DNA of 6,857 bases from Burkholderiales bacterium (GTDB lineage: Bacteria; Pseudomonadota; Gammaproteobacteria; Burkholderiales; Burkholderiaceae_C): assembly GCA_011391855.1 (NCBI GenBank), contig JAABPT010000074.1, positions 1 to 6,857 on the forward strand. Reading direction: 5' to 3'. The position numbers and the translations under genes were made by a program. The notes under the pieces were generated by a model. That model saw only the letters and a program-made list of their open reading frames with translations, was not told where the DNA came from and made no database searches. Positions 1 through 5,904 of the stretch are shown here, piece by piece; position 1 is the stretch's first letter; the number at the start of each line of letters is the position of its first letter.

Positions 1-1
1 C

Positions 2-622
2 GCCATCATGGGGCCCAGCGGCTCCGGCAAGTCGACCGCGATGAATATCCTGGGCTGCCTGGATTCGCCCAGCGCCGGCGCCTACCTGTTCCGTGGCGTG
101 CCGGTGCACCGGCTGGACCGCGACCAGCGCGCCCTGCTGCGGCGCCGGCACCTGGGTTTCGTCTTACAGGGCTTCAACCTGCTGGCGCGCACCAGCGCGC
201 AGGAAAACGTGGAGCTGCCGCTGCTCTACCGCGGCGAGTCGGCAGTGGCGCGGCACAAGGCCGCGCGCGAGGCGCTGGCCGCGGTGGGACTGCAGGGGCG
301 CGAAGGCCACACGCCGGCGGAACTGTCCGGCGGCCAGCAGCAGCGCGTGGCGATTGCGCGCGCGCTGGTCACCCACCCCACCGTGCTGCTGGCCGACGAG
401 CCGACCGGCAACCTGGATACGCAGCGCGGGCGCGAGATCATGGAATTGCTGGTCGGCCTGAACCGTGGGCGCGGCATCACCGTGCTGATGGTGACGCACG
501 AACCCGAGATGGCGGCCTATGCCCGGCGCGTGGTGCGTTTCGTCGACGGCCTGATCGAAAGCGACAGTGGGGCAGCGCCCCCGGTGCCGGCGCCCGGCAC
601 GGCGCCAGCGGAGACGCACTGA
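2..622 (+). CDS. ABC transporter ATP-binding protein, MacB/LolD family (5' end cut off by window)
   Basis: This is the nucleotide-binding subunit of a MacB/LolD-type ABC exporter; it hydrolyses ATP in the cytoplasm to drive the membrane partner encoded next. The reading frame is open from the first complete codon (base 2) and reads A-I before the Met at base 8. That Met lies inside the Walker A block, so it is internal and the true start is upstream; roughly 30-40 N-terminal residues are missing by comparison with the family. Counting from that Met: Walker A GPSGSGKST (2-10), Q-loop Q54, signature LSGGQ (106-110), Walker B VLLADEP (126-132), D-loop GNLD (134-137), switch His164 in VTHE. All catalytic motifs are intact. 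The tail after about residue 187 is Ala/Pro-rich and probably disordered. The TGA stop shares its A with the permease ATG (TGATG), implying translational coupling. The exported substrate cannot be read from the sequence. Confidence 0.95.
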   Translation, partial: AIMGPSGSGKSTAMNILGCLDSPSAGAYLFRGVPVHRLDRDQRALLRRRHLGFVLQGFNLLARTSAQENVELPLLYRGESAVARHKAAREALAAVGLQGREGHTPAELSGGQQQRVAIARALVTHPTVLLADEPTGNLDTQRGREIMELLVGLNRGRGITVLMVTHEPEMAAYARRVVRFVDGLIESDSGAAPPVPAPGTAPAETH

Positions 623-1830
623 TGTGGTGGAACACGCTCGGCCTGGCCTGGCGCGAGATCCGGCGCAACCTGCTGCGCTCGTTCCTCACCATCCTGGGCA
701 TCGTCATCGGCGTGGCCGCGGTCATCACCATGGTCACCGTCGGGCGCGGGGCGACGCAGGCCGTTTCGGACCAGATCACCAGCCTGGGCACCAACCTGCT
801 GATGGTGCGCCCGGGCCAGCGCCTGGGCCCGGGGCGTGACGCCGCCGGCTCGTCGCCGTTCCGCCAGGCCGACGGCGAGGCGATTGCCGCCCAGGTGGCC
901 GGCGTGCGGCTGGTGGCGCCGCAGTCGTCTGCCGGCGCGGTGGCCGTGTACGGCGCGCGCAACTGGTCGACGGTGGTCTACGGCAGCACCAACGCCTATT
1001 TCACGACCAACAACTGGACCCTGGCCGAGGGCCGGTTGTTCGACGACGCCGAACTGCGCGCCGGCGCGGCGGTCTGCGTCATCGGCGCCACCGTGCGGCG
1101 TGAACTGTTCGGCAGCGAGGAACCGGTCGGCGCCAGGCTGCGGCTGCGCAATATCAGCTGCGAGGTCATCGGGTTGCTGCAGAGCAAGGGCCAGGCCGCC
1201 ATGGGCCAGGACCAGGACGACGTCGTCGTGATGCCCATCAATACCGTGCAGCGCCGGCTCACCGGCAACCTGAACGTGGGCACGCTGCTGGTGTCGATGG
1301 ACGACGGCGCCGACGCCGAAGGCGTGAAGGCCGACCTGACGCGGCTGCTGCGCGAACGCCGCAAGCTCGCCGAGAGCGACGAGAACAATTTCAACGTGCT
1401 CGACACCAAGCAACTCGCCGAGACGCTGTCCAGCACCACGCAGGTGATGACCATGCTGCTGGGCGCGGTGGCGGCGGTGAGCCTGCTCGTGGGCGGCATC
1501 GGCATCATGAATATCATGCTGGTGAGCGTGACCGAACGCACGCGCGAGATCGGCATCCGGCTGGCCATCGGCGCGCTCGGGCACGAGGTGCTGCTGCAGT
1601 TCCTGATCGAGGCCGTGGTGTTGGCGGCCCTGGGCGGGCTGATCGGCATCGTCATCGCCACCGCGGCTTCGATCGCGCTCACCGACGTGATGGGCGTGCC
1701 CTATGTCTTCGACGCCGGCATCAACCTGCTCTCGTTCGGTTTCGCGGCCTTGATCGGCGTCGTGTTCGGCTACTTCCCGGCCCGCCGCGCGGCCCGGCTG
1801 GACCCGATCGAGGCGCTGCGGCACGAGTGA
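622..1830 (+). CDS. macB: ABC transporter permease, MacB/FtsX-like
   Basis: This is the 402-residue inner-membrane subunit of a MacB-type (type VII, mechanotransmission) ABC exporter. The topology is typical: one N-terminal membrane helix (about 20-44), a large periplasmic domain (about 45-270, MacB_PCD type), then three C-terminal helices (about 275-303, 326-352, 367-386) forming the FtsX-like domain. Family hallmarks are the N-terminal LRSFLTILGIVIGVAAV stretch, VTERTREIGIRLAIGA at 303-318 (the coupling region that contacts the ATPase), and the C-terminal PARRAARLDPIEALRHE. The start ATG overlaps the ATPase stop by one base and has GGAG at 610-613, eight bases upstream. Unlike E. coli MacB, where ATPase and permease are one chain, the two are separate genes here, as in many MacB-like and LolCDE-like systems. 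Such exporters work with a MacA-type adaptor and a TolC-like channel; neither gene is visible. LolC/E is less likely because of the MacB-type ends. The symbol is by family resemblance. Confidence 0.93.
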   Translation: MWWNTLGLAWREIRRNLLRSFLTILGIVIGVAAVITMVTVGRGATQAVSDQITSLGTNLLMVRPGQRLGPGRDAAGSSPFRQADGEAIAAQVAGVRLVAPQSSAGAVAVYGARNWSTVVYGSTNAYFTTNNWTLAEGRLFDDAELRAGAAVCVIGATVRRELFGSEEPVGARLRLRNISCEVIGLLQSKGQAAMGQDQDDVVVMPINTVQRRLTGNLNVGTLLVSMDDGADAEGVKADLTRLLRERRKLAESDENNFNVLDTKQLAETLSSTTQVMTMLLGAVAAVSLLVGGIGIMNIMLVSVTERTREIGIRLAIGALGHEVLLQFLIEAVVLAALGGLIGIVIATAASIALTDVMGVPYVFDAGINLLSFGFAALIGVVFGYFPARRAARLDPIEALRHE

Positions 1831-1865
1831 ACGGCGCGGGCGCGGCACGGGGGTACCGCAACCGC

Positions 1866-1936
1866 TTGACATTGCTCAAGGGCGCGCCGCATGCAGGCCG
1901 GCCGCACTTGTGCCGCCACTGCGGACCCGTTACGCT
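1866..1936 (+). promoter_or_regulatory. Candidate promoter region upstream of the EF-G paralogue
   Basis: The 173-base gap between macB and the EF-G-like gene contains a perfect TTGACA hexamer at 1866-1871, but the best -10 at suitable spacing (CATGCA, 1890-1895, 18-base spacer) is poor. A second pair is TTGTGC (1908-1913) and TACGCT (1931-1936) with a 17-base spacer. Neither is convincing alone. A dyad, CTTGA (1865-1869) and TCAAG (1876-1880) with six bases between, overlaps the first -35 and could be an operator. No terminator with a T-tract is seen after macB, so read-through is also possible. Confidence 0.3.
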
Positions 1937-1991
1937 GCCTGCATCCCATCAACCGCATTGCCGCGCCGCAGGGTTTTCGCTGGCCGCGGCC

Positions 1992-1997
1992 AGGAGA
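1992..1997 (+). promoter_or_regulatory. Ribosome binding site fixing the EF-G paralogue start
   Basis: AGGAGA lies six bases before the ATG at 2004. It decides the start: the frame is open back to a GTG at 1827 overlapping the macB stop, but those 59 extra codons encode an Arg/His/Cys-rich segment unlike any EF-G N-terminus. Confidence 0.8.
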
Positions 1998-2003
1998 ATC
2001 CTC

Positions 2004-4064
2004 ATGTCAAGCCCATCCACAGGCAGCCCGGCGGGCATGGCCTCGATCCGCACGCTGGCCTTCGTCGGCGCTGCCGCCACCGGCAAGACCTGCCTGGCCG
2101 AAGCGCTGCTGGCACGGGCCGGCGCCATTGCCACGCCGGGCACGCTGGAGCGCGGCACCACCGTCAGCGACCACGACCCGCTGGAACGCCGCATGCAGCA
2201 TTCGCTGAATGCCGCCGTCATGCACCTGAAGCACGCCAATACCCGCGTGCATTTCATCGACACCCCGGGCGGCCCCGACTTCCTGGGCCAGAGTCTGCCG
2301 GCGCTGGAAGCGGTGGAGACCGCGGCCGTGGTCATCAATGCCGCCACCGGCATCGAGCCGATGACGCTGCGCATGATGGATTACGCGACTTCGCGCCAAC
2401 TCGACCGGCTGATCGTGGTCAACCGCATCGACGCGCCCGAAGTCGACCTGCCCGCACTGCTGGCGCAGATCCAGGCCACCTTCGGCCGCGAATGCCTGCC
2501 CGTGAACCTGCCCGACGCGGGCGCCACCCGCGTCGTCGACTGCTTCTTCAACCGCGAAGGCCACAGCGATTTCGGCAGCGTGGACGATGCGCACCGCGCC
2601 CTGGTGGAGCAGGTGGTCGACGTCGACGAGGCCTTCCTCGACCGTTACCTGAACGACGGCGACGTCGACGCGACGGAACTGCACGCGCCGCTGGAAAAGG
2701 CGCTGCGCGAAGGCCACCTCATCCCGGTGTGCTTCGTTTCGGCCAAGACCGGCGCCGGCGTGGCCGAACTGCTGGACCTCATCGTCAAGCTGCTGCCCAA
2801 CCCCACCGAGGCCAACCCGCCCGACTTCCTGAACGGTGAAGGCGAGGCTGCCGTCGCCATGCACGCCGATCCCGACCCCGCAAAACATGTGCTGGCGCAT
2901 GTGTTCAAGGTCACGGTGGACCCCTACGTGGGCCGCATGGGCATCTTCCGTGTCTGGCAGGGCACGGTCACCAAGGACAGCCAGCTCTATATCGGCGACG
3001 GCCGCAAGCCGTTCAAGGTGGGACGCCTGTTCATGCTGCAGGGCAAGGACACGGTGGAAGTGGCCAGCGCGATGCCGGGCGACATCGTGGCCGTCGCCAA
3101 GGTCGACGAGATCCACTTCGACGCCGTGCTGCACGATGCCGCGGAAGACGACCACATCCACCTGAAAGCACTGGACTTTCCCAAGCCCGTGCACGGCCTG
3201 GCGATCAGCCCCAAGCGCCACGGTGACGAGCAGCGCATGTGGGAGATCCTGACCAAGCTCGTCGACGAAGACCCGTGCCTGAAGGTGGAGCACGCGGCCA
3301 GCACCAACGAGACCATCGTCTACGGCCTGGGTGAACTGCACCTGCGCGTGCTGCTCGACCGGTTGCGCGACGTGTACAAGTTCGAGGTCACGACGCAGCC
3401 GCCGCGCATTGCCTACCGCGAGACCATCACCGCCAACGCCGAGGGCCACCACCGGCACAAGAAGCAGACCGGTGGCGCCGGGCAGTTCGGCGAGGTCTTC
3501 CTGCGCGTGGAGCCGCTGCCGCGCGGCGCCGGCTTCGAATTCCTCGACCAGGTCAAGGGCGGCACCATCCCCAACCAGTTCATCCCGGCGGTGGAAAAGG
3601 GCGTGCGCGAGGTGCTGGCCGGTGGCGCCATCGCCGGCTGCCCGGTGGTGGACGTGCGCGTGATCGTCTACGACGGCAAGAGCCACAGCGTGGACAGCAA
3701 GGAGATCGCCTTCGCCACCGCCGGCAAGAAGGCCTTCATGGCCGCCGTGCGCGAGGCGCGGCCGATCGTGCTGGAGCCGGTGGTGCACATCGAGATCACC
3801 GCGCCCGACAGCGCCATGGGCGACATTGCCGGCGACCTGGCCTCGCGCCGCGGCGTCGTCAACGGCACCACCAACGGCGCGCCGGGCACGATGATCGTGC
3901 GCGGGCTGGCGCCGCTGGCCGAACTCTCGGGTTACCAGTTGCGGCTGAATGCCATCACCGCCGGGCAGGGGCGCTACACCATCGAACTGTCGCACTACGA
4001 CGCGGTGCCGCCCACGGTGCAGCAGCAGCTGGTGGGCCAGTTCCAGGTGAAGGACGAGGATTAG
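2004..4064 (+). CDS. fusA2: Elongation factor G paralogue (FusA2-like translational GTPase)
   Basis: This 686-residue protein has the full five-domain EF-G layout: G domain (about 15-275), domain II (about 292-378), III (about 384-470), IV (about 475-590), V (about 592-680). Canonical EF-G catalyses GTP-driven translocation on the ribosome. The G motifs depart from it: G1 is GAAATGKT (22-29) without the usual Asp; the switch I Thr of RGITI aligns with Ser67 in QHSL; G3 is DTPGG (86-90), with Gly90 where the catalytic His of DTPGH belongs; G4 is NRID (140-143) instead of NKxD. G5 SAK (246-248) is normal. Domain IV keeps GQFGEV (493-498) and the tip loop with His561 (YDGKSHSVDS), equivalent to E. 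coli His583. The switch I and G3 patterns resemble mycobacterial FusA2, so this is probably an accessory paralogue rather than the housekeeping factor, which normally sits in the str operon beside rpsL, rpsG and tufA; none of these is here. The ATG at 2004 has a good SD; an alternative Met is at codon 12. The name is by resemblance. The EF-G family call is very secure, the exact role is not. Confidence 0.93.
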   Translation: MSSPSTGSPAGMASIRTLAFVGAAATGKTCLAEALLARAGAIATPGTLERGTTVSDHDPLERRMQHSLNAAVMHLKHANTRVHFIDTPGGPDFLGQSLPALEAVETAAVVINAATGIEPMTLRMMDYATSRQLDRLIVVNRIDAPEVDLPALLAQIQATFGRECLPVNLPDAGATRVVDCFFNREGHSDFGSVDDAHRALVEQVVDVDEAFLDRYLNDGDVDATELHAPLEKALREGHLIPVCFVSAKTGAGVAELLDLIVKLLPNPTEANPPDFLNGEGEAAVAMHADPDPAKHVLAHVFKVTVDPYVGRMGIFRVWQGTVTKDSQLYIGDGRKPFKVGRLFMLQGKDTVEVASAMPGDIVAVAKVDEIHFDAVLHDAAEDDHIHLKALDFPKPVHGLAISPKRHGDEQRMWEILTKLVDEDPCLKVEHAASTNETIVYGLGELHLRVLLDRLRDVYKFEVTTQPPRIAYRETITANAEGHHRHKKQTGGAGQFGEVFLRVEPLPRGAGFEFLDQVKGGTIPNQFIPAVEKGVREVLAGGAIAGCPVVDVRVIVYDGKSHSVDSKEIAFATAGKKAFMAAVREARPIVLEPVVHIEITAPDSAMGDIAGDLASRRGVVNGTTNGAPGTMIVRGLAPLAELSGYQLRLNAITAGQGRYTIELSHYDAVPPTVQQQLVGQFQVKDED

Positions 4065-4090
4065 GCCCGGGCGCAGCAGGGACTCGGGGG

Positions 4091-4106
4091 CGCGACGAAA
4101 ATCGCG
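4091..4106 (+). other. Short perfect hairpin just before the riboswitch
   Basis: CGCGA (4091-4095) and TCGCG (4102-4106) form a five-pair stem around the six-base loop CGAAAA. It follows the EF-G paralogue stop by 26 bases. With no T-tract after it, it is a poor intrinsic terminator. Its 3' strand is also the 5' strand of the extended basal stem of the riboswitch, so the two folds exclude one another if transcription begins upstream of 4091. Confidence 0.45.
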
Positions 4107-4234
4107 GCCGTCGAAGGGGGAGTAGCCAGCAGCATCTGCTGCCGCGGTCGCCCGTCAATACGGTGCGGGCCTCAGCCCGCCACCCGGGCCCGCAGGGATG
4201 CGCCAGCGCACCCCCGCAAGACCTTTCGGCGCGA
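4102..4234 (+). promoter_or_regulatory. yybP-ykoY manganese riboswitch in the alx leader
   Basis: The leader carries the conserved blocks of the yybP-ykoY RNA family in the right order: AAGGGGGAGTAGCC (4114-4127), a CAGCAG/CTGCTG hairpin (4127-4132 with 4136-4141), CGTCAATAC (4153-4161), a strong hairpin GGTG-CGGGC / GCCCG-C-CACC around CTCA (4162-4184), a small hairpin GGG..TGCG / CGCA..CCC (4195-4213), and the invariant-looking GCAAGACC (4216-4223). The basal P1 stem closes well: AAGG (4114-4117) with CCTT (4222-4225), G4113 with T4226, then CCG and TCGCG (4102-4110, G4107 bulged) with CGGCGCGA (4227-4234). Known of the family: two loop regions dock to create an Mn2+ site, and it commonly precedes alx/terC or mntP, raising expression when Mn2+ is high. 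The downstream gene is a TerC/Alx protein, as expected. No T-rich terminator follows, so translational control is inferred. I see no clear sigma-70 promoter between 4050 and 4100; transcription may start within the 3' end of the EF-G gene or read through from it. Confidence 0.93.
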
Positions 4235-4249
4235 CTTCAATCCTTCTCT

Positions 4250-4261
4250 CGGGAGTGCCCG
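4250..4261 (+). promoter_or_regulatory. alx ribosome binding site within a small hairpin
   Basis: GGGAG (4251-4255) stands five bases before the GTG at 4261 and supports that start. CGGG (4250-4253) can pair with CCCG (4258-4261) around the loop AGTG, hiding part of the SD and the first base of the start codon. The preceding pyrimidine tract TCCTTCTCTC (4241-4250) could also pair with purine stretches of the leader. This looks like the translational output of the riboswitch; the mechanism is inferred. Confidence 0.6.
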
Positions 4262-5238
4262 TGGACACCATCGCGCCAGCCTGGCTGTGGGCCTTTTTCG
4301 TCTTTGCCGTCATCGCGGCGCTGTTCGTCGATTTCGTCGTGCTCAAGAAGCAGGGTGCGCACAGCGTCGGCGTCAAGGAAGCGCTGAACTGGTCGCTGGT
4401 CTGGGTGGCGCTCAGCTTTGCCTTCAACGGCCTGTTCTGGTGGGCCGTCTACCAGGACCATGGGGCCGCCGTGGCGAATACGCGGAGCATGGAATTCCTG
4501 ACCGGCTACCTCATCGAGAAGAGCCTGGCGGTGGACAACATCTTTGTCTTCCTGATGATCTTCACCTACTTCGCGGTACCGCCGGCCTTCCAGAAGCGGG
4601 TGCTGATGATCGGCATCATCGGTGCCATCGTGCTGCGCACGGTGATGATCCTGGTGGGCTCGTGGCTGGTGTCGGAATTCCACTGGGTGCTGTACCTTTT
4701 CGGCGCCTTCCTGCTGCTCACCGGCTTGAAGATGTGGTGGGCCGCAGGCCAGGAGCCCGACCTGGAAAGCAACCCGGCGCTGAAGCTGTTGCGTCGTGTG
4801 ATGCCGGTGAGCCAGCACCTGGACGGCGAGAAATTCTTCACCCGCCAGAACGGTGTCAGGATCGCCACGCCGCTGCTGCTGGTGGTGGCGCTGGTGGGGC
4901 TGACCGACGTGATCTTCGCGGTGGATTCGATCCCGGCGATCTTCGCCATCACCACCGACCCCTTCATCGTGCTGACGAGCAATATCTTCGCCATCCTGGG
5001 CCTGCGCGCGATGTACTTCCTGCTCGCCGCGGTGGCGGCCAAGTTCCACCTGCTGAGCTACGGCCTGGCGGTGATCCTGGTCTTCATCGGCAGCAAGATG
5101 CTGCTGGTGGACGTGATCAAGATCCCGGTGCTGCTGTCGCTGGGCGTGGTGGTGGCGATCCTGGCCGTCACCATGGTGTGGAGCCTGAAGACCGCGCCAC
5201 GCCTGCCGGTGGCTGGTCGCCCGACGGTCGGCGGATGA
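4261..5238 (+). CDS. alx: TerC/Alx family integral membrane protein, probable Mn2+ exporter
   Basis: This 325-residue, mostly hydrophobic inner-membrane protein belongs to the TerC family. Hallmarks are the first acidic motif EKSLAVDNIFVF (86-97, Asp92) and the second, LTDVIFAVDSIPAIFAITTDPFIVLTSNIFAILGLRAMYFLL, at 214-255 (Asp216, Asp222, Asp233), the pair of conserved acidic segments that mark the family and plausibly bind the metal. About seven to nine membrane helices are apparent, with a hydrophilic loop around 163-198. The length matches E. coli Alx (about 320). Alx/TerC proteins are linked to manganese efflux and metallation of exported enzymes, and alx is induced by alkaline pH and Mn2+ in E. 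coli. The GTG at 4261 is chosen because GGGAG precedes it and the N-terminus then begins like other family members (x-D-T then a helix). An in-frame ATG at 4198 would add 21 residues but lies inside the riboswitch. The gene is regulated by the leader just upstream. It is convergent with the next gene, 39 bases apart. Confidence 0.93.
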   Translation: MDTIAPAWLWAFFVFAVIAALFVDFVVLKKQGAHSVGVKEALNWSLVWVALSFAFNGLFWWAVYQDHGAAVANTRSMEFLTGYLIEKSLAVDNIFVFLMIFTYFAVPPAFQKRVLMIGIIGAIVLRTVMILVGSWLVSEFHWVLYLFGAFLLLTGLKMWWAAGQEPDLESNPALKLLRRVMPVSQHLDGEKFFTRQNGVRIATPLLLVVALVGLTDVIFAVDSIPAIFAITTDPFIVLTSNIFAILGLRAMYFLLAAVAAKFHLLSYGLAVILVFIGSKMLLVDVIKIPVLLSLGVVVAILAVTMVWSLKTAPRLPVAGRPTVGG

Positions 5239-5245
5239 CGGCGTC

Positions 5246-5266
5246 GCCGGCTGCGTCGCGGCCGGC
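5246..5266. terminator. Weak inverted repeat between convergent genes
   Basis: GCCGGC at 5246-5251 is repeated at 5261-5266; being self-complementary, the two copies can pair as a six-pair stem with a nine-base loop. It occupies the 39-base gap between alx (+) and the AHSA1-domain gene (-), where a bidirectional terminator would be useful. There is no T-tract on either side, and short GC palindromes are common at this base composition, so this is tentative. Confidence 0.25.
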
Positions 5267-5277
5267 ACAGGACCCCA

Positions 5278-5868
5278 CTACTTCGGTGCGGCGGATTTCT
5301 TCGCCGCCTCGGTGCGCCAGGCTTCGAGCTGCTTCAGCCACTCGGTCCAGTCGTAGGGCCCACTCTCGAAGCGCTTCTTGAGGTTGCCGAGCACGCCGCC
5401 CCAGGCCTTGTCGAAATAGGCGTGAGCCTGGTCCCATTGCCCGCCATCGCCCCAGCCGGTGTGGTGCAGCGTGACCTGGGTGGACTGTGCCGACAGCGGC
5501 TCGAAGCGCACGACGACGAAGGTGCGCTGCGCGCGCGCCTCGGGCAGGTGCGGCGGCGCATTCCAGTCGAAGGAGAGCATCTTCTTCGGCTGCAGCGCCA
5601 TGAAGCGCATGTCGTCGGCGCCCTTCATGCCCGGCGCACCGCCGGGGTCCATGTGGATGTGGAACGCGCCGCCGACGTGCGGCTCGACCACGGCATCAGG
5701 AGCGAAGAAGCTGCGGATGCCCTCGCGCGTGGTCCAGGCCTCCCAGGCCTGGTCGAGGGTGGCATTGACGACCACCTCCTTGTCGATGGCGCGTTCGGCG
5801 GCCTGCGCGGCGCACAGGCTGATGGCGAGCGCCAATGCGAGACAGGGGTTCAAAAGGGATCGGTCCAT
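5278..5868 (-). CDS. Exported SRPBCC/AHSA1-domain protein
   Basis: This 196-residue protein starts with a signal peptide: a short charged start (MDRS), a hydrophobic core about 10-19, and A-Q-A at 21-23 as the likely signal peptidase I site. The mature part is an AHSA1-type SRPBCC (START-like) domain: WEAWTTREGIRSFFAPDAVVEP at 42-63, the GGAFHIH strand at 67-72, and the typical C-terminal helix with AYFDKAWGGVLGNLKKRF at 150-167, followed by a Lys/Ala-rich tail. This fold forms a deep hydrophobic ligand cavity. Eukaryotic Aha1 stimulates Hsp90, but bacterial relatives have varied, mostly unknown roles, so no ligand is assigned. Most bacterial members are cytoplasmic; this one should be periplasmic. 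Cys19 is a poor lipobox cysteine (ISLC), so a lipoprotein is less likely. On the - strand GGAG (5874-5877) sits five bases before the ATG. It lies 36 bases downstream of the aldo-keto reductase and is probably co-transcribed with it. Confidence 0.85.
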   Translation of the reverse strand: MDRSLLNPCLALALAISLCAAQAAERAIDKEVVVNATLDQAWEAWTTREGIRSFFAPDAVVEPHVGGAFHIHMDPGGAPGMKGADDMRFMALQPKKMLSFDWNAPPHLPEARAQRTFVVVRFEPLSAQSTQVTLHHTGWGDGGQWDQAHAYFDKAWGGVLGNLKKRFESGPYDWTEWLKQLEAWRTEAAKKSAAPK

Positions 5869-5904
5869 GGCGACTCCAGGGTGGCGTCCGGCAGACGAGA
5901 GAGT

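Noticed and set aside
517..1872. 451-codon open frame on the - strand opposite macB
   Set aside because: It is a shadow frame caused by high GC. Its translation is rich in His, Gln, Arg and Ala with no recognisable domain, while the + strand encodes clear ABC-transporter motifs.
1827..2003. N-terminal extension of the EF-G paralogue from the GTG overlapping the macB stop
   Set aside because: The 59 extra residues do not resemble any EF-G N-terminus, while the ATG at 2004 has a strong AGGAGA at good spacing. The GTGA overlap is probably chance.
2007..3995. 662-codon open frame on the - strand opposite the EF-G paralogue
   Set aside because: It mirrors the EF-G-like gene along almost its whole length and has no domain-like pattern; long antisense frames are expected at this base composition.
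4065..4072. GCCCGGGC palindrome after the EF-G paralogue stop as a terminator
   Set aside because: An eight-base palindrome cannot form a hairpin with a loop, and no T-tract follows.
4237..5268. 343-codon open frame on the - strand opposite alx
   Set aside because: His/Gln/Asp-rich shadow of a membrane-protein gene; no start context or domain supports it.
5810..5814. Cys19 of the AHSA1-domain protein as a lipoprotein lipobox
   Set aside because: The context ISLC has Leu just before the Cys where Gly, Ala or Ser is required, and a normal signal peptidase I site (A-Q-A) follows at once.
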